From NCBI RefSeq assembly GCF_910592395.1, contig NC_088318.1:1862001-1926000 (forward strand): a stretch of 64,000 nt of DNA, given 5' to 3'. The position numbers and the translations under genes are program-made. Origin of the DNA: Lineus longissimus. Lineage: Eukaryota > Nemertea > Pilidiophora > Heteronemertea > Lineidae. Below are positions 1 through 12,871 of this stretch, piece after piece. A model generated the notes under the pieces. The model had not been told where the DNA came from. It saw only the letters and a program-made list of their open reading frames with translations, and ran no database searches. Every line of letters starts with the position of its first letter. Within the stretch, counting starts at the first letter, position 1.

Positions 1-3000
1 TTTGTATGACGTCTAGGATGGTGCTGCGAGATATATCTCTATCATTTTGTAATTTTTTGCCAACTAAGTCGAGTTCACTTACAGCTAACAGTTCGTTTAA
101 TCATGCCAAGTATGAATTTTGTAACAAACCTTCTTTAACCCTTTATTCCCAGAAGAGTGGTAAAGATAATGAAAATTAACCCTTTCAAATCTCTGCAAAT
201 CTTTGCAAATTAACTGAATTTCAGTTCACTTTGGAGGAGACTTGCCTCCACAGCCTTACTTGGCAATCAGTCTGGGAGAAGGCCATTTTTGAATGCGTGC
301 AGTATTCTGTAGAAGTCCACCAAAGTTCACCAAAGTTGACAGGGTCCAGCCCTTGTGGTGTGCCACACTCATAAGCACATGTGGTTACCTGAATTTCAGT
401 CAATAAAACCATAATTTTTCCTTTAACCATTAGACCCTGACTACTGGAATTCATAATCCTACCTTTGCATGGTATTCCTGCTGAAAATCATACTCCAGAC
501 TCTCTTTTAATTATTCCCAAATTCAGAAAAAATCCAGAAACTTAATCCAAAAGCTGACACCACTCCAGTAATTAACTAAGTGTGCTAGAAGACACACATA
601 CAACCTCACCTCCAACTTCAAGTACAAAATACTGCCAGTATTTATACAGCAACACCTGGAATTTCATCATGCATTTCAGCCATCAGAGTCCTAGGTCACT
701 AGAAATGAGGTTGATTATTTAGTTCGGGTCTTATCACTAGATGTCATGGTGGGTATATAAAAAGAGGCCGTCCGAGGCTGCTTGAGGTTGTTCAAATAGG
801 TGTCAACACCCGTAAACAAGAAAGGGTTAATTAAAGCAAAGTTTAATATGGTACAAACTATGAATTTTAAAGATTCTTGCATTCTAGTGGAACCAGTTTT
901 AATGAGTATCTTCATTATTTATGATGCATCAAATTGGCCTTAAATTAAACTAAATTTAAAAAAAGTAATTTCGTCTTTATTTCAAGAAAGGCAAACAATT
1001 TTTCACAAATCTTCAAGAAAAGTTCAAACACCGAAAGATCTACTCAGTACAAAAAAATGTAAAATTTTGATTTTCCAAATATGTTAAATACCTGCTGATT
1101 ACACCGTTGTGTACTAACAGACATAAGTCATGCCAAGTTTCATTGTGCTGGGGTGTGGATGGAATGCATGGGCTTCAATCACAGGTAAAAAAGAAAAGGT
1201 TTCCCCATAATGTGCTCGTGTTGAGACACATGCAACTCGTATCATTATCTTTTTACGAAAATGTCCCATGGTACTGGAAAAGACGGTGAACCGGATCCAT
1301 TATACCCCTCAGCCTGCTCTGATGCGACAATGACAGGATAACAATATCGTTACTTCTCTTCTTCTGGAAGAACACACGCTCATCTCGGAAATCTCGTGTC
1401 GCTCAATGACATTTTATACGACTCAATTACTGAAAAGGAATTGATGATAAAAACTAGACAGCGGAAAATATTTGTTGATGCGATGTAAAACCTGTCTTAT
1501 ATGAATATCATCTGCTTAAAATCTCTCTCCTTATATAATTAACATGACTAGATAGAGGATTGGAATCGGATAATTTTATAAATGAATTAAATATTGCCTT
1601 AAGCAGGTTTTTCCTGATGAAACTTTTATTTCAAATATTGACAACGGAAGAAGATGGGATGAGCAACAAGAATACGTCTTTGGAAATGTCCCTTACAGCA
1701 AGAGAATTCTTGTTAAACTTAAAAGGGACAACTTGGGTGTGTCATTCACCTGGCCAGGTTGATAATACCCCCGCTTGCCACCATGCGCCGCCACTTGTAG
1801 TATTACACAATGCTGATCTCTGATAATGATCTTTGCCAGTAAGGCAGTTTTGGCCATTTGGAGATGTCACAGTACTACTGGGAGCCAGTTTTGTTTGAAA
1901 AACCCAACACACCTCATGCCCTAATTGTCCCTTTAAAAGAGCCTATCAATTCGATGAAGTGTGGATGAAGTGTTTGAAGCCTGAGGCCGCCACTGATCGT
2001 CGTTGATTGCCGCTTAGCTTGCCGCTCATGTCTCAAGTAGCTTTTAAAGCTTTCAGTCATCAGGAAAGGAAGACAATGCTTGATTTCTGGTTGCCCATTC
2101 CACAGTGAACATAACAGGAATTCATGTCTCACATTGCTGTTTAAATATGATGATCACCAAGGGAAGTGTCACTGTAACACTGCTCTCATTCTCATAGAAA
2201 TATTACCAATCACCCAATGTGATTACCTCATTAGGGAAATATTGTTTATCTGCTGAAATTGCCGTGCTGTAAAAGCTGTTTGTGATTATCAAAAAGAGGC
2301 GATGCTTTCTTGAATGGAAGCCTCACTCAAATGATGTTGGCTGTGTGTCATATTTGACAGTGTTGTTTGACTTGGCAATTGTTCTTTGCCCCGATCAACA
2401 GTAACGACATGGGTGTTCATAGTTCATAACTTGAACGTCAGCAGGTTGATAAGTATTGGTGGCGACTGTAGCAAAATATTTGCTCTGTGCAAATATCACA
2501 CGTGTCTTTGATTGCACAATGATTTGAGACTAACTTTTATTCAGAAAAATAGGGCTATTAACAATAATGCATCTTATCGTCTTTTTGTCAGAGCTGATAA
2601 TCTGACACAAGTGACAGAACAACCAAATGTCAAATGCTGTTTGAACTTTTGCTTTTTAAACCCAATAGCTATGATCGATTTATCAATTGTTTTACAGATG
2701 TTTTTCTTTGAGTTTGTTTGTCTCTTCCTTGTATTCATATATCAAACTATTCTGTCTGCTTTTCCGTCATTTTGATAAATAGTGGTATCTAACTTCACAA
2801 GTGTGTAACCCTTTCAATGCAAAGAAGTGCTTGTCGATATTAAAAAATTGTGAACAAAACTCTGGGTACTTAATACCTATCGCATAGGTTAGTTTAGGAA
2901 AGTTCTCACTGAGAGCTTTCCAATGAATACCATGCAGTGTGACATGATTTCAACATTTCAGATTTTCAGACATTTTTTATCTAGAGCATTATTGCCAGTG

Positions 3001-6000
3001 CAGTGAAAGTGTAAATGGAGGTATTCGTCATCTCACCAAACACCGACGGTGGAGCTAATTTGTGGGCAGAAAAAGGCAGTAGCAGGTTTTGGTGAAACCA
3101 CAGAAGATTTGCCTTTGTGATTTCAGCACGTCTCGGCGATGATCGGAGTGCGAACAGCTCACTGGAGAACACACCAGACATAGCCAATAATTCCATTGAC
3201 AAAGAGTCTTTGCATCATGTGATGTTGTCACATCTCTGAGGGCACAAATCAGTTAAGCTCTGACATTACTGAATGCATTCGTTGACAAATTGGTCCCATT
3301 TGGGATGAATAGAGTATATTCGAGGAAACTGCTCTGGTCTATTCATTTCACTTCCTTCATTATTGATGTCCTAGACATCATAATTTGGCTGATTCAGTAC
3401 ATATTTAGGGTAGCAATTCTCACTCGCTCTTCATTGAAGTTCTGTAAATTAGGGCAAAATCGTATCTTATTGTCTACTTGGGCATTTTAAAATATGGCAA
3501 GTTTTAAAATCTTTCAATTTCACTCAGCGACAGGTGAAGTGAATGGCCCTGCTCATGATCATCAACTGATCCTGATTATGAGATGATTGTTAAATATTCT
3601 TGGGGCATTTCCTTTTACCAATTTTGTGGAAATCTTCCATTTTGATGAAAATACAATTACATCCTATCGCATTGGAAGAAAGTTTCATTGAAATGGAAGG
3701 CATTGCCTGAGGGCATGTAACATAACTACAGGTGGTGTCACCACAAAATCGATCAAGCTCTTTTAGAAAATGTTCTCAGTGTATCTTGTGGCAATGCGAT
3801 TATAGGCTTTGGGCCTAAAGCTCACTATTGGAAATTGGTTCTGAAAGGTGCTTTGTGAAAACAAAACTTTTGACATTTGTCTCAAATTTATTTTTTACTT
3901 TTTTCTATTCATTTCATACATGTCACTGTCATGAGGCAATGCGGGTAAATGCTTAAAGGAAACCTGTAGCAAAATACATAAGACGGGGAGTTTTGAATAG
4001 CCCCGTGAAAACCTATGAGGGAAGATGGTCTCATTTATAAATCTGAGCAGTATCAAGGACCCAGATGGTGCCACAGTAATCAACTTGATTCTTATCTAAT
4101 GAATAGTATCATCATTGTATGGAATAAATCAGACCTAAAATCAACCAAAATCTCATCAGGAGTTAAACATTTCATGGTATTTGTTACATAAATTTTCATT
4201 GGTAGCGCTGGTTGTTATCGTTTGTCTGCATTCTGGCAGGACCTCTTTAACCTAATGTAAGTTGTTCCTGCCGTGACGTGAATGACAACTTTCCCATTTG
4301 GTGACTGAAAGGAAAGGCTATGGTCATCAATGTTTTGTCCGTCTTTCCGGACCGAGTCGCCAAGGAGGAGGATCTGCGTGAGCAGCCAATCAACTTGGAA
4401 AGAGTTCCAGGTGAATAGTAAAAGACCTGACGACCTCCCATCAAATCAGCCTGGAAATCGAATTGGTAAAAGTCACCTGACTGTTCCCCTTTCGTGCTTG
4501 AATTGCTCCAGTTATGATGAGACATTCGGGCAACAATTTGTCATTCGGCTTAACCTTGATGTGCTAGTCGTTTTGTGAGAGTTGGAGTAATGTGGTATGT
4601 TGCTTATAATCATGTGGACAATAAGCTCAGCATGAGGCAGTCGTGATCTGATCGCCATTTTCGTTTCCTTTCCTCACCCTAATTGGTTTTCTTGCCTGCT
4701 TACTGGAAACAGAAACAGTTAAAAAGATTATGGAATGTGCCAGGGGGCGGACAACAGTAAAATAAGAGAACGGGTAGAACAACAATGTCAAAACTGACTC
4801 CGAAGGCCATTGTAGCCCTGAATATACTAGTTGTGTTTGTAGCAAGGGTCATGTTTGTGGGTGGAAGCTGAAGGTGTGTCGTTGATATCATTTCACAGCA
4901 AGTTACCAAAGTTCAGTTCTGGTTCCATGTTTCCTGTCTCTATGACTTCATGTATCAGATTTGTCATTGACTCTTGGGAAGGCGCTTATGGTACGTTCCT
5001 CTACTCTTGGATTTCCTCTACGTTATTCAATCTTATAGGTTTTCCAGAGACAATGACACGTGATGTCATGGTGTCAAGACCTATTTGATCAACATCATGG
5101 TTGTGAGCGTTAAACCTGTTTGTTTTAAGCATTATCTTTCTCTGGTTGGAAGCTATGATATAAGGTTAATGTGGGATCAAAGAGAAACCTTACAATTTGG
5201 TTATGAGATTGTGAAAAGTGCCATCAGGTAAGGCTGCAGGGTATGTGACATGAAATGCCCTACGTGGTTAATTCAATTTCCATGGTCCCACTATATAGCC
5301 TTTGGTGGGTGCGGATAAATGGATTGTTCCAGTACACCAAAAATAGAGTAGGGGAGGATTGAGCGAGCATTCGGATGACTGGTCTTAATTTGACAGAAAT
5401 AGTGATTACAGTTTCACCAAGTTCCTCACATGAGTCACCTGACTTGTTAACATTGTCTCTTGAATACTATATGCATCTAAACACATGCTAAAGCCCGCTG
5501 ATCCCCTGTCCAAAGCTTGCCCTAAGGTACTAAGTAGGAATATGGGAACATTAGGAACATTAGGAACAAAAAGACATTGAGTTTGTGAAAATAAGTCCAT
5601 AACAAGCCGATAGCATGTTTAAGCATAAATGAGGTGCAATACAATGGACTCCTGGTTTCCTCCATGAATCATGCCTACTTCCAGTTTCTTTTGACATTAC
5701 AGATGTTACCACAATGACAACTCATTGACCACTGCGTATGTAAGAGCCATTTACCATTGAAGACATAAGCAGCTTTGCTTCTTCTCTGATTGGCTTTACA
5801 ATCATGAAGGGCATGAACGTTGTACCTGACCAGTTCTCTTAAGCAAAGCCTCCTAAGATGTCGATCAGTCCACACATCAAATTGTCTGATTTACAGTTCA
5901 TCCTAGAGACAGAAATTACCTTCATGTGCTGATTACCTTTGATTCAAACCTCACTTAACTGTGAACAAATGCTCAAAGTAAGTGGATTGTATTAGTGCAA

Positions 6001-6088
6001 TTCACTTAGGCTGGACCTGATTGGTGTACCTATGGAGATGCCCTAGGCTATCTATCCCTTTGCCTGAATTATAGGGAAAGGAGATTTG
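1..6088. other. Non-coding, mostly unique A+T-rich sequence
   Basis: Apart from the candidate exon at 260-388, only short chance frames are seen. A TATATAAAAAG at about 752 resembles a TATA box but nothing downstream supports a promoter. No arrays or inverted repeats stand out. Confidence 0.5.
260..388 (-). CDS. Candidate internal exon of an unidentified gene
   Basis: On the minus strand an acceptor-like TTGACTGAAATTCAG is followed by exactly 43 open codons and then CAA|GTAAGG, a good donor. Both boundaries fall in phase 0, so the exon would be symmetric. The translation has four cysteines (codons 4, 8, 30, 42) and the motif FGELWW near the middle, a composition more protein-like than most chance frames here. 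I do not recognise the domain. The polypyrimidine tract is only moderate, no partner exon was found, and a chance combination of open frame and splice motifs is a real alternative. Confidence 0.25.
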
Positions 6089-6260
6089 GTCCAGTCAATG
6101 ACAGGGCATTTCGAAGGTTATTAATCTATCAGGCTTTGGCAGTTGGTGGGCTATTCACTTACAGGGTCCAGTCAATGGCTGGACATTTGGAAGGTTATTG
6201 ATTGATCGGGTCCAGTTGGTTGCTTGACAATCGGAAGGCTATTTATCTATTGGTCTCGGA
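6089..6260 (+). repeat. Degenerate direct repeat, about three copies
   Basis: Blocks beginning 'gggtccagtcaatg' recur at 6089, 6165 and, more diverged, 6209. Each is followed by a 'cattt/aat.gaaggttatt' segment. The copies are old and unequal in length. Confidence 0.6.
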
Positions 6261-7266
6261 GATTGTAATCTTTCAAGAGGCATTTACTACTTGGAACGCA
6301 ATGACTGATTGCTTGCTTGGTTAACACCAAAGGAGTACTGGGACTGGCCGATCCATCGGCCCTCCTCTCATCTCATATTGTGAGTCCAGCTACTGCGCTG
6401 CTGGCCATGGCCAGACTTTGGATGGAGCTTAAGACCGGGGAGAATCCCCTACTCTTTTTGCATGATCCCACGGGCTCTTTTTAGTACATGCACCATAGAC
6501 AGTACACACACCACTAAATGGCCTTGATCAACCAGTTGAGCAGCACTACTCAATTTTACATGAAACTGACCATCGATTGTTAAACCAAGGCCAATACCTT
6601 GCGTGTTTCTCCATCTAGAGCAATAAACTGATTTGGAGACCTTCCCAAAAGATGGAGATGACCATTTGAGACAATCTCCTGGTTAGAACCAGACAGTCTA
6701 AATACCCCTGGCGGACCCCCATTACTGCTGGCAATCAATAATCCGGCTTCCTAACGAAATGCTAATAAAAGCTGCAATGGTCCTGACTTCTGCTGCGAAA
6801 TATGATATAAACCTCCCCAGTTCTACTGACCAATAGGTTTGAATGACATTTGAGATCCCTTGCATGGCACTAAGCTGGTTGATGCCACTGTGCATGTTGA
6901 TTGACTATGCAGACAGATTAAATGATCCAATTCTGGCCTGAACCCATTGTCAGAATCTTTCAGCATGGCAATTATCAACCTGCTGGAGGAAGACATCCGT
7001 CATTTCCATAAATTTACTCATGTCACACAGGAAGCAATTGTAGAGGTCGATGGCTTTGGGTTAAAACTTCTATAGAAATTATACTGCCATCCCGTTTATT
7101 CTTGCAGTGACAGGAAGTGCAGTGACTGCTGCCATGAATAGAGTCTTGAATGGCGTCTTTTATCCGTTGATAATTAAAATCAGTCTGTACTAATTCTTGC
7201 TGTCGGTTATAACTATTCATGCAGTCATTAAGCAAGTACAGTGGCATCCCAGTGGAATATAGTGGA
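6261..7266. other. Non-coding stretch
   Basis: No gene, repeat or structured element was recognised between the degenerate repeat and the family 1 end fragment. Confidence 0.5.
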
Positions 7267-7282
7267 CCGGGGTTCCACTGTA
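7267..7282 (-). mobile_element. Terminal fragment of the ACAGTGGAACC-ended dispersed element
   Basis: Reverse-complemented, these bases read TACAGTGGAACCCCGG, matching the left ends of the copies at 40201 and 52735. The internal part of the element is missing, so this is an end remnant next to the 10-bp array. Confidence 0.5.
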
Positions 7283-7380
7283 GTTGCTAGAAGTTGCTAG
7301 AAGTTGCTAGAAGTTGCTAGAAGTTGCTAGAAGTTGCTAGAAGTTGCTAGAAGTTGCTAGAAGTTGCTAGAAGTTGCTCA
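7281..7380 (+). repeat. 10-bp tandem repeat, ten copies
   Basis: Ten head-to-tail units of 'aagttgctag' are perfect except for the first two and last two bases of the array. The array begins exactly where a transposon-end-like sequence (ggggttccactgta, 7267-7282) finishes. The unit is about one helical turn. No gene lies near it. Confidence 0.97.
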
Positions 7381-7899
7381 CCAGTTAGACTCCCCACGCG
7401 AGAGTAGTTATCCTCATGTCGGCTTGATTCAATTACAAGACTGTCATCAGTCATGTGTCTGATCTGACAAAAGTAGACACTTGTTGCAAAGGGAGAAAAG
7501 GGAGAAAATAAGAAAAAGTAATAAAAAAATTTCCTCCAAATTTGTTTTCTTCCAGAAAATGCTTTGATTTATAGTCATATGAACTTCGAAAGTAGCTTAA
7601 ATCTGCTTGGAGGCCATTATAATTGAGAAGAATATTAGATACTAATGGATCAAGGCGAATGTTTTAAGACCAACATCTGAAATTTATTCTGTTTGATAAA
7701 TTCTCTGCGATGTTTAAAATGTTTGTAAAAGTTCCAGATCCTGGTCGTGAAGGGTTTCAATCAGAATATTAGTATAGACTTTGTATATTTAATAGTTTAG
7801 ACTTTGAAAGAGGCACATGTTATTTAGAGCCAATCAGCGTCTACCAATAACTTTATGTTTGTCTTCGACCCCAAGTGCCTACTTATGACCGAGCCGTCG

Positions 7900-8730
7900 G
7901 ATACTGATCTCTCGGTATGTACAGAGTTGACACCAGAATTGTTGATATCTGTTTGAGATATGTATTATTCATGTAATCTGCAGCCTTTGGTTCATTCCCC
8001 TGAGAAAAACCCTGAGATATTATTGATATCTGTCAGACATGTGAGTTATTTGATACATCTTGCCAGTAATTCCAACCACAGCTGGCTGTTACTCTGACCT
8101 GTTCATCCTGGCACTATGATACCATTGTCTTCCAGTAGGCAGCAAGGGAATTTCATAATAGCATCACAACCCTACTTCCTCCATCTTGGCACGAACTACA
8201 AGTTAAGCAATGAATGCTCATGTTACCAATCGGGAATTGACGTGCCCCGTGGGTTGAATAACATCATACATACAATGGTAAACTCCCCCCACCCCGAGGT
8301 CAGCTTTTGTTCCATCCCATTGATTCATTGGTAGACTTGCATCAGGCGTAACCCTGATCTGTAAAGATGCTCAGGGTGTTGGGAATGAATGGTTGATGGC
8401 TGTTCAACATATCAGTTATTCACTCCATTGTACTAACGTTGCAGGTGCCATTCTGATACCATTGTGGTCCAGTGGGGACAAGGATTATGTTTTGCATAAT
8501 ATTATCCATCCTTGGCACGTGCTCTAAGTTGGCAACCATTTGTTAACTCCCTCGAGATAAGCTCTTCTTACATCTAATTGAGTCATCGGTAAGACTGGCA
8601 TCAGTTCTATAGACCCTGATCTCTAGAGGTCCACAGAGGTGATACTAGAACTGTTGATATCATTCTATCCGATATCTATTATTCATGGCCCAACTTCCCG
8701 TACAAGTAATTCAGCTTCTAAGCTGTTCAT
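7900..8730 (+). repeat. Old degenerate direct repeat, two to three copies
   Basis: The segment around 8104-8360 ('ctatgataccattgt..ttccagt', 'cttggcacg', 'aactcc', 'catcag') recurs at 8449-8630. A segment near 7905-7975 ('tgatctct', 'gttgatatc', 'tattattcatg') recurs at about 8610-8690. Spacing is irregular and identity low. The block leads into the 40-bp satellite. Confidence 0.5.
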
Positions 8731-8760
8731 CATTCATGTTATCACTCAACTAACTCTAAC

Positions 8761-9722
8761 CAGAGGTTGTTGACTACACTGACCTGTTAGCCATGTCGGC
8801 CAGAGGTTGATGACCACTCTGACCTGTTAGCCATGTCGGCCAGAGGTTGTTGACCACTCTGACCTGTTAGCCATGTCAGCCAGAGGTTGTTGACCACTCT
8901 GACCTGTTAGCCATGTCAGCCTGAGGTTGTTGACCACTCTGACCTGTTAGCCATGTCGGCCAGAGGTTGTTGACCACTCTGACCTGTTAGCCATGTCAGC
9001 CAGAGGTTGTTGACCACTCTGACCTGTTAGCCATGTCGGCCAGAGGTTGTTGACCACTCTGACCTGTTAGCCATGTCGGCCAGAGGTTGTTGACCACTCT
9101 GACCTGATAACCATGTCGGCCAGAGGTTGTTGACCACTCTGACCTGTTAGCCATGTCGGCCAGAGGTTGTTGACCACACTGACCTGTTAGCCATGTCGGC
9201 CAGAGGTTGATGACCACTCTGACCTGTTAGCCATGTCGGCCAGAGGTTGTTGACCACTCTGACCTGTTAGCCATGTCGGCCAGAGGTTGTTGACCACACT
9301 GACCTGTTAGCCATGTCGGCCAGAGGTTGTTGACCACTCTGACCTGTTAGCCATGTCAGCCTGAGGTTGTTGACCACTCTGATCTGATAACCATGTCAGC
9401 CTGAGGTTGTTGACCACTCTGACCTGTTAGCCATGTCGGCCTGAGGTTGTTGACCACTCTGACCTGTTAGCCATGTCAGCCTGAGGTTGTTGACCACTCT
9501 GATCTGTTAGCCATGTCGGCCAGAGGTTGTTGACCACTCTGACCTGTTAGCCATGTCGGCCAGAGGTTGTTGACCACTCTGACCTGTTAGCCATGTCAGC
9601 CAGAGGTTGTTGACCACTCTGACCTGTTAACCATGTCGGCCAGAGGTTGTTGACCACTCTGACCTGTTAGCCATGTCAGCCAGAGGTTGATGATGACTAC
9701 CCTGACCGATCAGCTATGCAGG
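8761..9722 (+). repeat. 40-bp satellite array, 23 copies plus one degenerate copy
   Basis: The unit is 'cagaggttgttgaccactct' plus 'gacctgttagccatgtcggc'. Twenty-three copies run in perfect register from 8761 to 9680, and the 24th (from 9681) is degraded. Copies differ at a few fixed sites: cGgc/cAgc, cAg/cTg, ttgT/ttgA, ctct/cact. The pair of variants in copies 1-2 reappears in copies 11-12, showing block duplication within the array. Since 40 is not a multiple of 3 the array is not coding, although one minus-strand frame is open for part of it. The reverse strand has AGGTCA and TGGTCA three bases apart in most units. Confidence 0.98.
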
Positions 9723-10776
9723 TAGCAGAAACCAAGTAGAAACTAAATGTATCAACTGTTTCTAAAAAAATGGTCGCACTGGTACCGACTTCTTTCTCTC
9801 TTAATGAATATAAAGTAGTTATCCGGCAATTGGTCTGATTTATTCATTACGTTCTACAAGTGATCACATTTTGCAGCCTGGCTGCTGTTGATGTGATCCT
9901 TTGGGTTTGTCTGATATGTTTTATGTGACCTCAGCCTGGTGTTTATCACAACTCCATCGTCCCAAGTCAGTGATACATGATGATAGGTGTTTTTGACATC
10001 AATCAGTTTGGAGCTACCAATACTGATGAAGCATTCAAAGTGCAGAACAAATTAGTTACAATACTTGTGTCATTTCAGGTTGATCCTTGCTGTGGGTTCA
10101 GATGTGTCCCTGAGGAATTGTCTTGATGCGAATTGAAAGGGCCATCCATCATTTTGGCTATTTGTGACGTGTGTAGGGGAAGGCCACGCAGCAGAAATAT
10201 TCAAACAGATTAACGACCTTTAAATCATAAAGTTTGAAGTTTTTTGTTGTTGTTGTGGTGCTTTTTTCTGAACAACCTTGAGGCATGCCAGAAGTTGTCG
10301 ATGCTTTGTGGGAGGAGGAAGTTGCAAATAGTTGCAAATTGTCTTAAAGTTTTGCCACTTTTGTCTTTGTCAATACCTTGACTATATCTATTCATAAACA
10401 ATACGACTAACAGAAATTGCCTCACAAATGCGCTGCTGAAGATATCAACTTCTTTTTGTCCTATTTTTCTTTTTTTCTCATCTCTGCGTTGGCTAGCCTG
10501 CAGGCTCAGTCCTTTTGGTGTGTAAATGTACCCATGATACGTATGATGATCATATCAATCATCATCCAATGGAAGCCATTAGGTTGTGGACGAAACTCTT
10601 TTGATGATCATCATGATCATTGTCAGGCAATCAGAACATGGTATGAGATAACAGAAATGAAAGGGAAATTAATCATGGTTCTGTCAATGGTTTCGCTTAA
10701 TCCTTCATGAGGAAATATCACTAGAATCGTCTAGTCATTGTGATTAACGACTAGAGTTAGTATTCATATTTAGTTG
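9723..10776. other. Non-coding stretch
   Basis: Follows the 40-bp satellite. It has small palindromic 'gatgatcat' clusters at about 10545-10620 and a 'ttgttgttgttg' run near 10242, otherwise featureless. Confidence 0.5.
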
Positions 10777-11780
10777 GCAGGTTACCGGGGACTTTATTGA
10801 GTGGCTTATGAGACATTAGCAATTTCAAACTTTGTCTCTATTTTAGTATTGAAGTAAATCTCGCTTTCTATTATCAGAGGTATTAGAGTTATACATCAGT
10901 TGGTGTAATCGGAGTGCAGGTTACTGGGGACTTTATTGAGCTGTTTATGAGACAATAGCAATTTAAAACTTTGTCTCTATTTTTAGTCTTGAAGTGAATA
11001 CAGCTATGGTATTAGAGTTACTGTATTTTTCAGTCCGTGCTGTCACACTAGGGTTACTGAGGACTTTATTGAGCTGTTTACGAGGGAGTAACTATCGTAT
11101 CTTGTGATTATGGTGAAAGTCAATCAGAGCTATAAGACTGATGTTGCTGCGGGTTGCCGGTGAATTTATTTAATGGTTCATGGTAATGATTTCAGATGTT
11201 GTGGCTGCTTCAATCTTAAAGTAATCTGGCTTCCTTTCATGAGTCACATAGTCAATCAATGCTGTCAGATTGTTGATATAGGTTCCAAGGATCTTTATTT
11301 AGTGGGAAGGCGGTAAATATTTAAGATCTTGTCTCTGTTTCAATCTTGAAGTAAGGCTGGCTTCCTATTGATATCATTCTTTCTGGTATGAGTTACCAAT
11401 CAGTTCTGTCAGATTGAGTTGATCTGACTCTCAGGCAAATAGTGGTGCTGGTCACTGGGGACGTTATTAAGCATTTTACGAGACAGGACCAATTTCAATT
11501 TGATCTCATTTTAAAACTTTATGAGATATAAATATAACCAACATTGATATCATCTTTTAATAGGGTTGGAAATCAAATTTCTAATGTTTCCCTGTCAAAA
11601 TGCTCATATCTTATCTGCTTCTGCGACGCTGAAATTGGCAGAAGAGCGATAAAATGATCCTCGTAAAATGCAGATTACTGGGTACTTTATTAGGTGATTT
11701 ACCAAAGGACAGTGATAATTTCATAGAGTTATCGGTGTTTAAACTTTGATGTTGTGTGTAGATCTGCTTCTTTCAAGCTT
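10777..11780 (+). repeat. Old degenerate tandem array, about seven copies
   Basis: Segments like 'ggttactggggactttattgag' followed by 'acgagac..agcaatttcaaactttgtctc' recur at about 10777, 10916, 11052, 11152, 11281, 11450 and 11671, at spacings of 100-220 bases. The first three are clearly related; later ones are increasingly diverged. No coding frame. Confidence 0.7.
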
Positions 11781-12644
11781 GTATCTGTATGAAATGAAAA
11801 AAAATTAAATGTTTAGTAAAAGATTTATGTAGCAATTTTGAACTCTACAAAAATCCACCATTTGGGGACAGTTGAAAGTTCTGAGTGGCACTGGCCAACT
11901 CTCAAACCCACAACCTCTGATTACAAGTCCGACACGCTTCCCCTCAAATTGCCATCAAACTTTTCATCTGTCCCTTCTGTCACCTCGCTTCCTAACCAAT
12001 GAAGCCAGACCTCACAAACTCTGGTTATCCTGGCACGTTTTAGAGCTGGCCTATACCGTTCACTAAATGACCAAAGCAATAACGATTGGGCAATTTATAC
12101 ATGAGATGGTCACCTGGGAGGAAATTGGTAGTAATGATGTCGATAGTTCTCTAGTTGATCACTGTTAAGAGCAGCAAACACTTTCGTGATTGTTATCATC
12201 AAGTTGGCAGTTGTGGTACAGTCGAGTTTGGGACTTAGACTGGGCGGTTGGTGGGATTAGATGAGATGAGGTTGACTTGATACCCCATTCATGATATCCG
12301 AATTCATCATAATCCACTGTTCAAGTTTATCAAGATCGTATCAACTTTCAGTGACCAAATGTATGAAGGTGAGTTGTCTCTGGCATGTTCTGATTTAAAG
12401 AATTGATACCCAACTTGTTGTCTCACCAAAACTGTGAGGGTGGAGGCCAGTAATATGCAGACCAAAACTGAATCAGATAAATAAGAATGATGGCATCTGT
12501 CCTGGAGGGGGTATTGCAATGTTTAACATGGCTTTTGATTTGAGTGTACCAGCATTTCATAACCTCTTTGCAGGGAAACCAGTGTTGTTGTTTTTACTTT
12601 GAAAGGGGTCAGTTTATCAGTGAGTTAGCGTACAACAAGGGAGA
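11781..12644. other. Non-coding stretch
   Basis: Only chance frames; nothing else seen. Confidence 0.5.
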
Positions 12645-12730
12645 CCTGGCAGCTGGTTCAGTTGGTTAGCAAGTTGGCATGCATTCAGCCCCTGAAGCGC
12701 CTTGCCTAATGGTCGTATTAATGGCAATGA
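12645..12730 (+). repeat. Possible SINE or tRNA-derived fragment
   Basis: The stretch GCTGGTTCAGTTGGTTAGC resembles a tRNA D-arm with A box. What follows (GGCATGCATTCAGCCCCTGA) is not followed by a B box. It may be the head of a truncated tRNA-derived SINE. Weak evidence. Confidence 0.2.
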
Positions 12731-12871
12731 TACTGAAGAGATGTTGATAGTTGGAATGATTCCAGTCATACCTACATTCCCAAGAGACTACTATACTATG
12801 CTTGTACAACCTGTCAATGGCAGATTGGTCTTATGATGCGAGAATCTGATATTATACATAGTTATGACTGA

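Noticed and set aside
745-770. TATA-box-like TATATAAAAAG
   Set aside because: A+T-rich DNA gives such motifs often, and no transcript-like sequence follows.
8996-9217. Open minus-strand frame in the 40-bp satellite
   Set aside because: The 40-bp unit cycles through all three frames and happens to lack stops on that strand; no start context, splice sites or domain.
8761-9722. CRISPR-like array
   Set aside because: Units are contiguous with no unique spacers, and the DNA is eukaryotic; it is a plain satellite.
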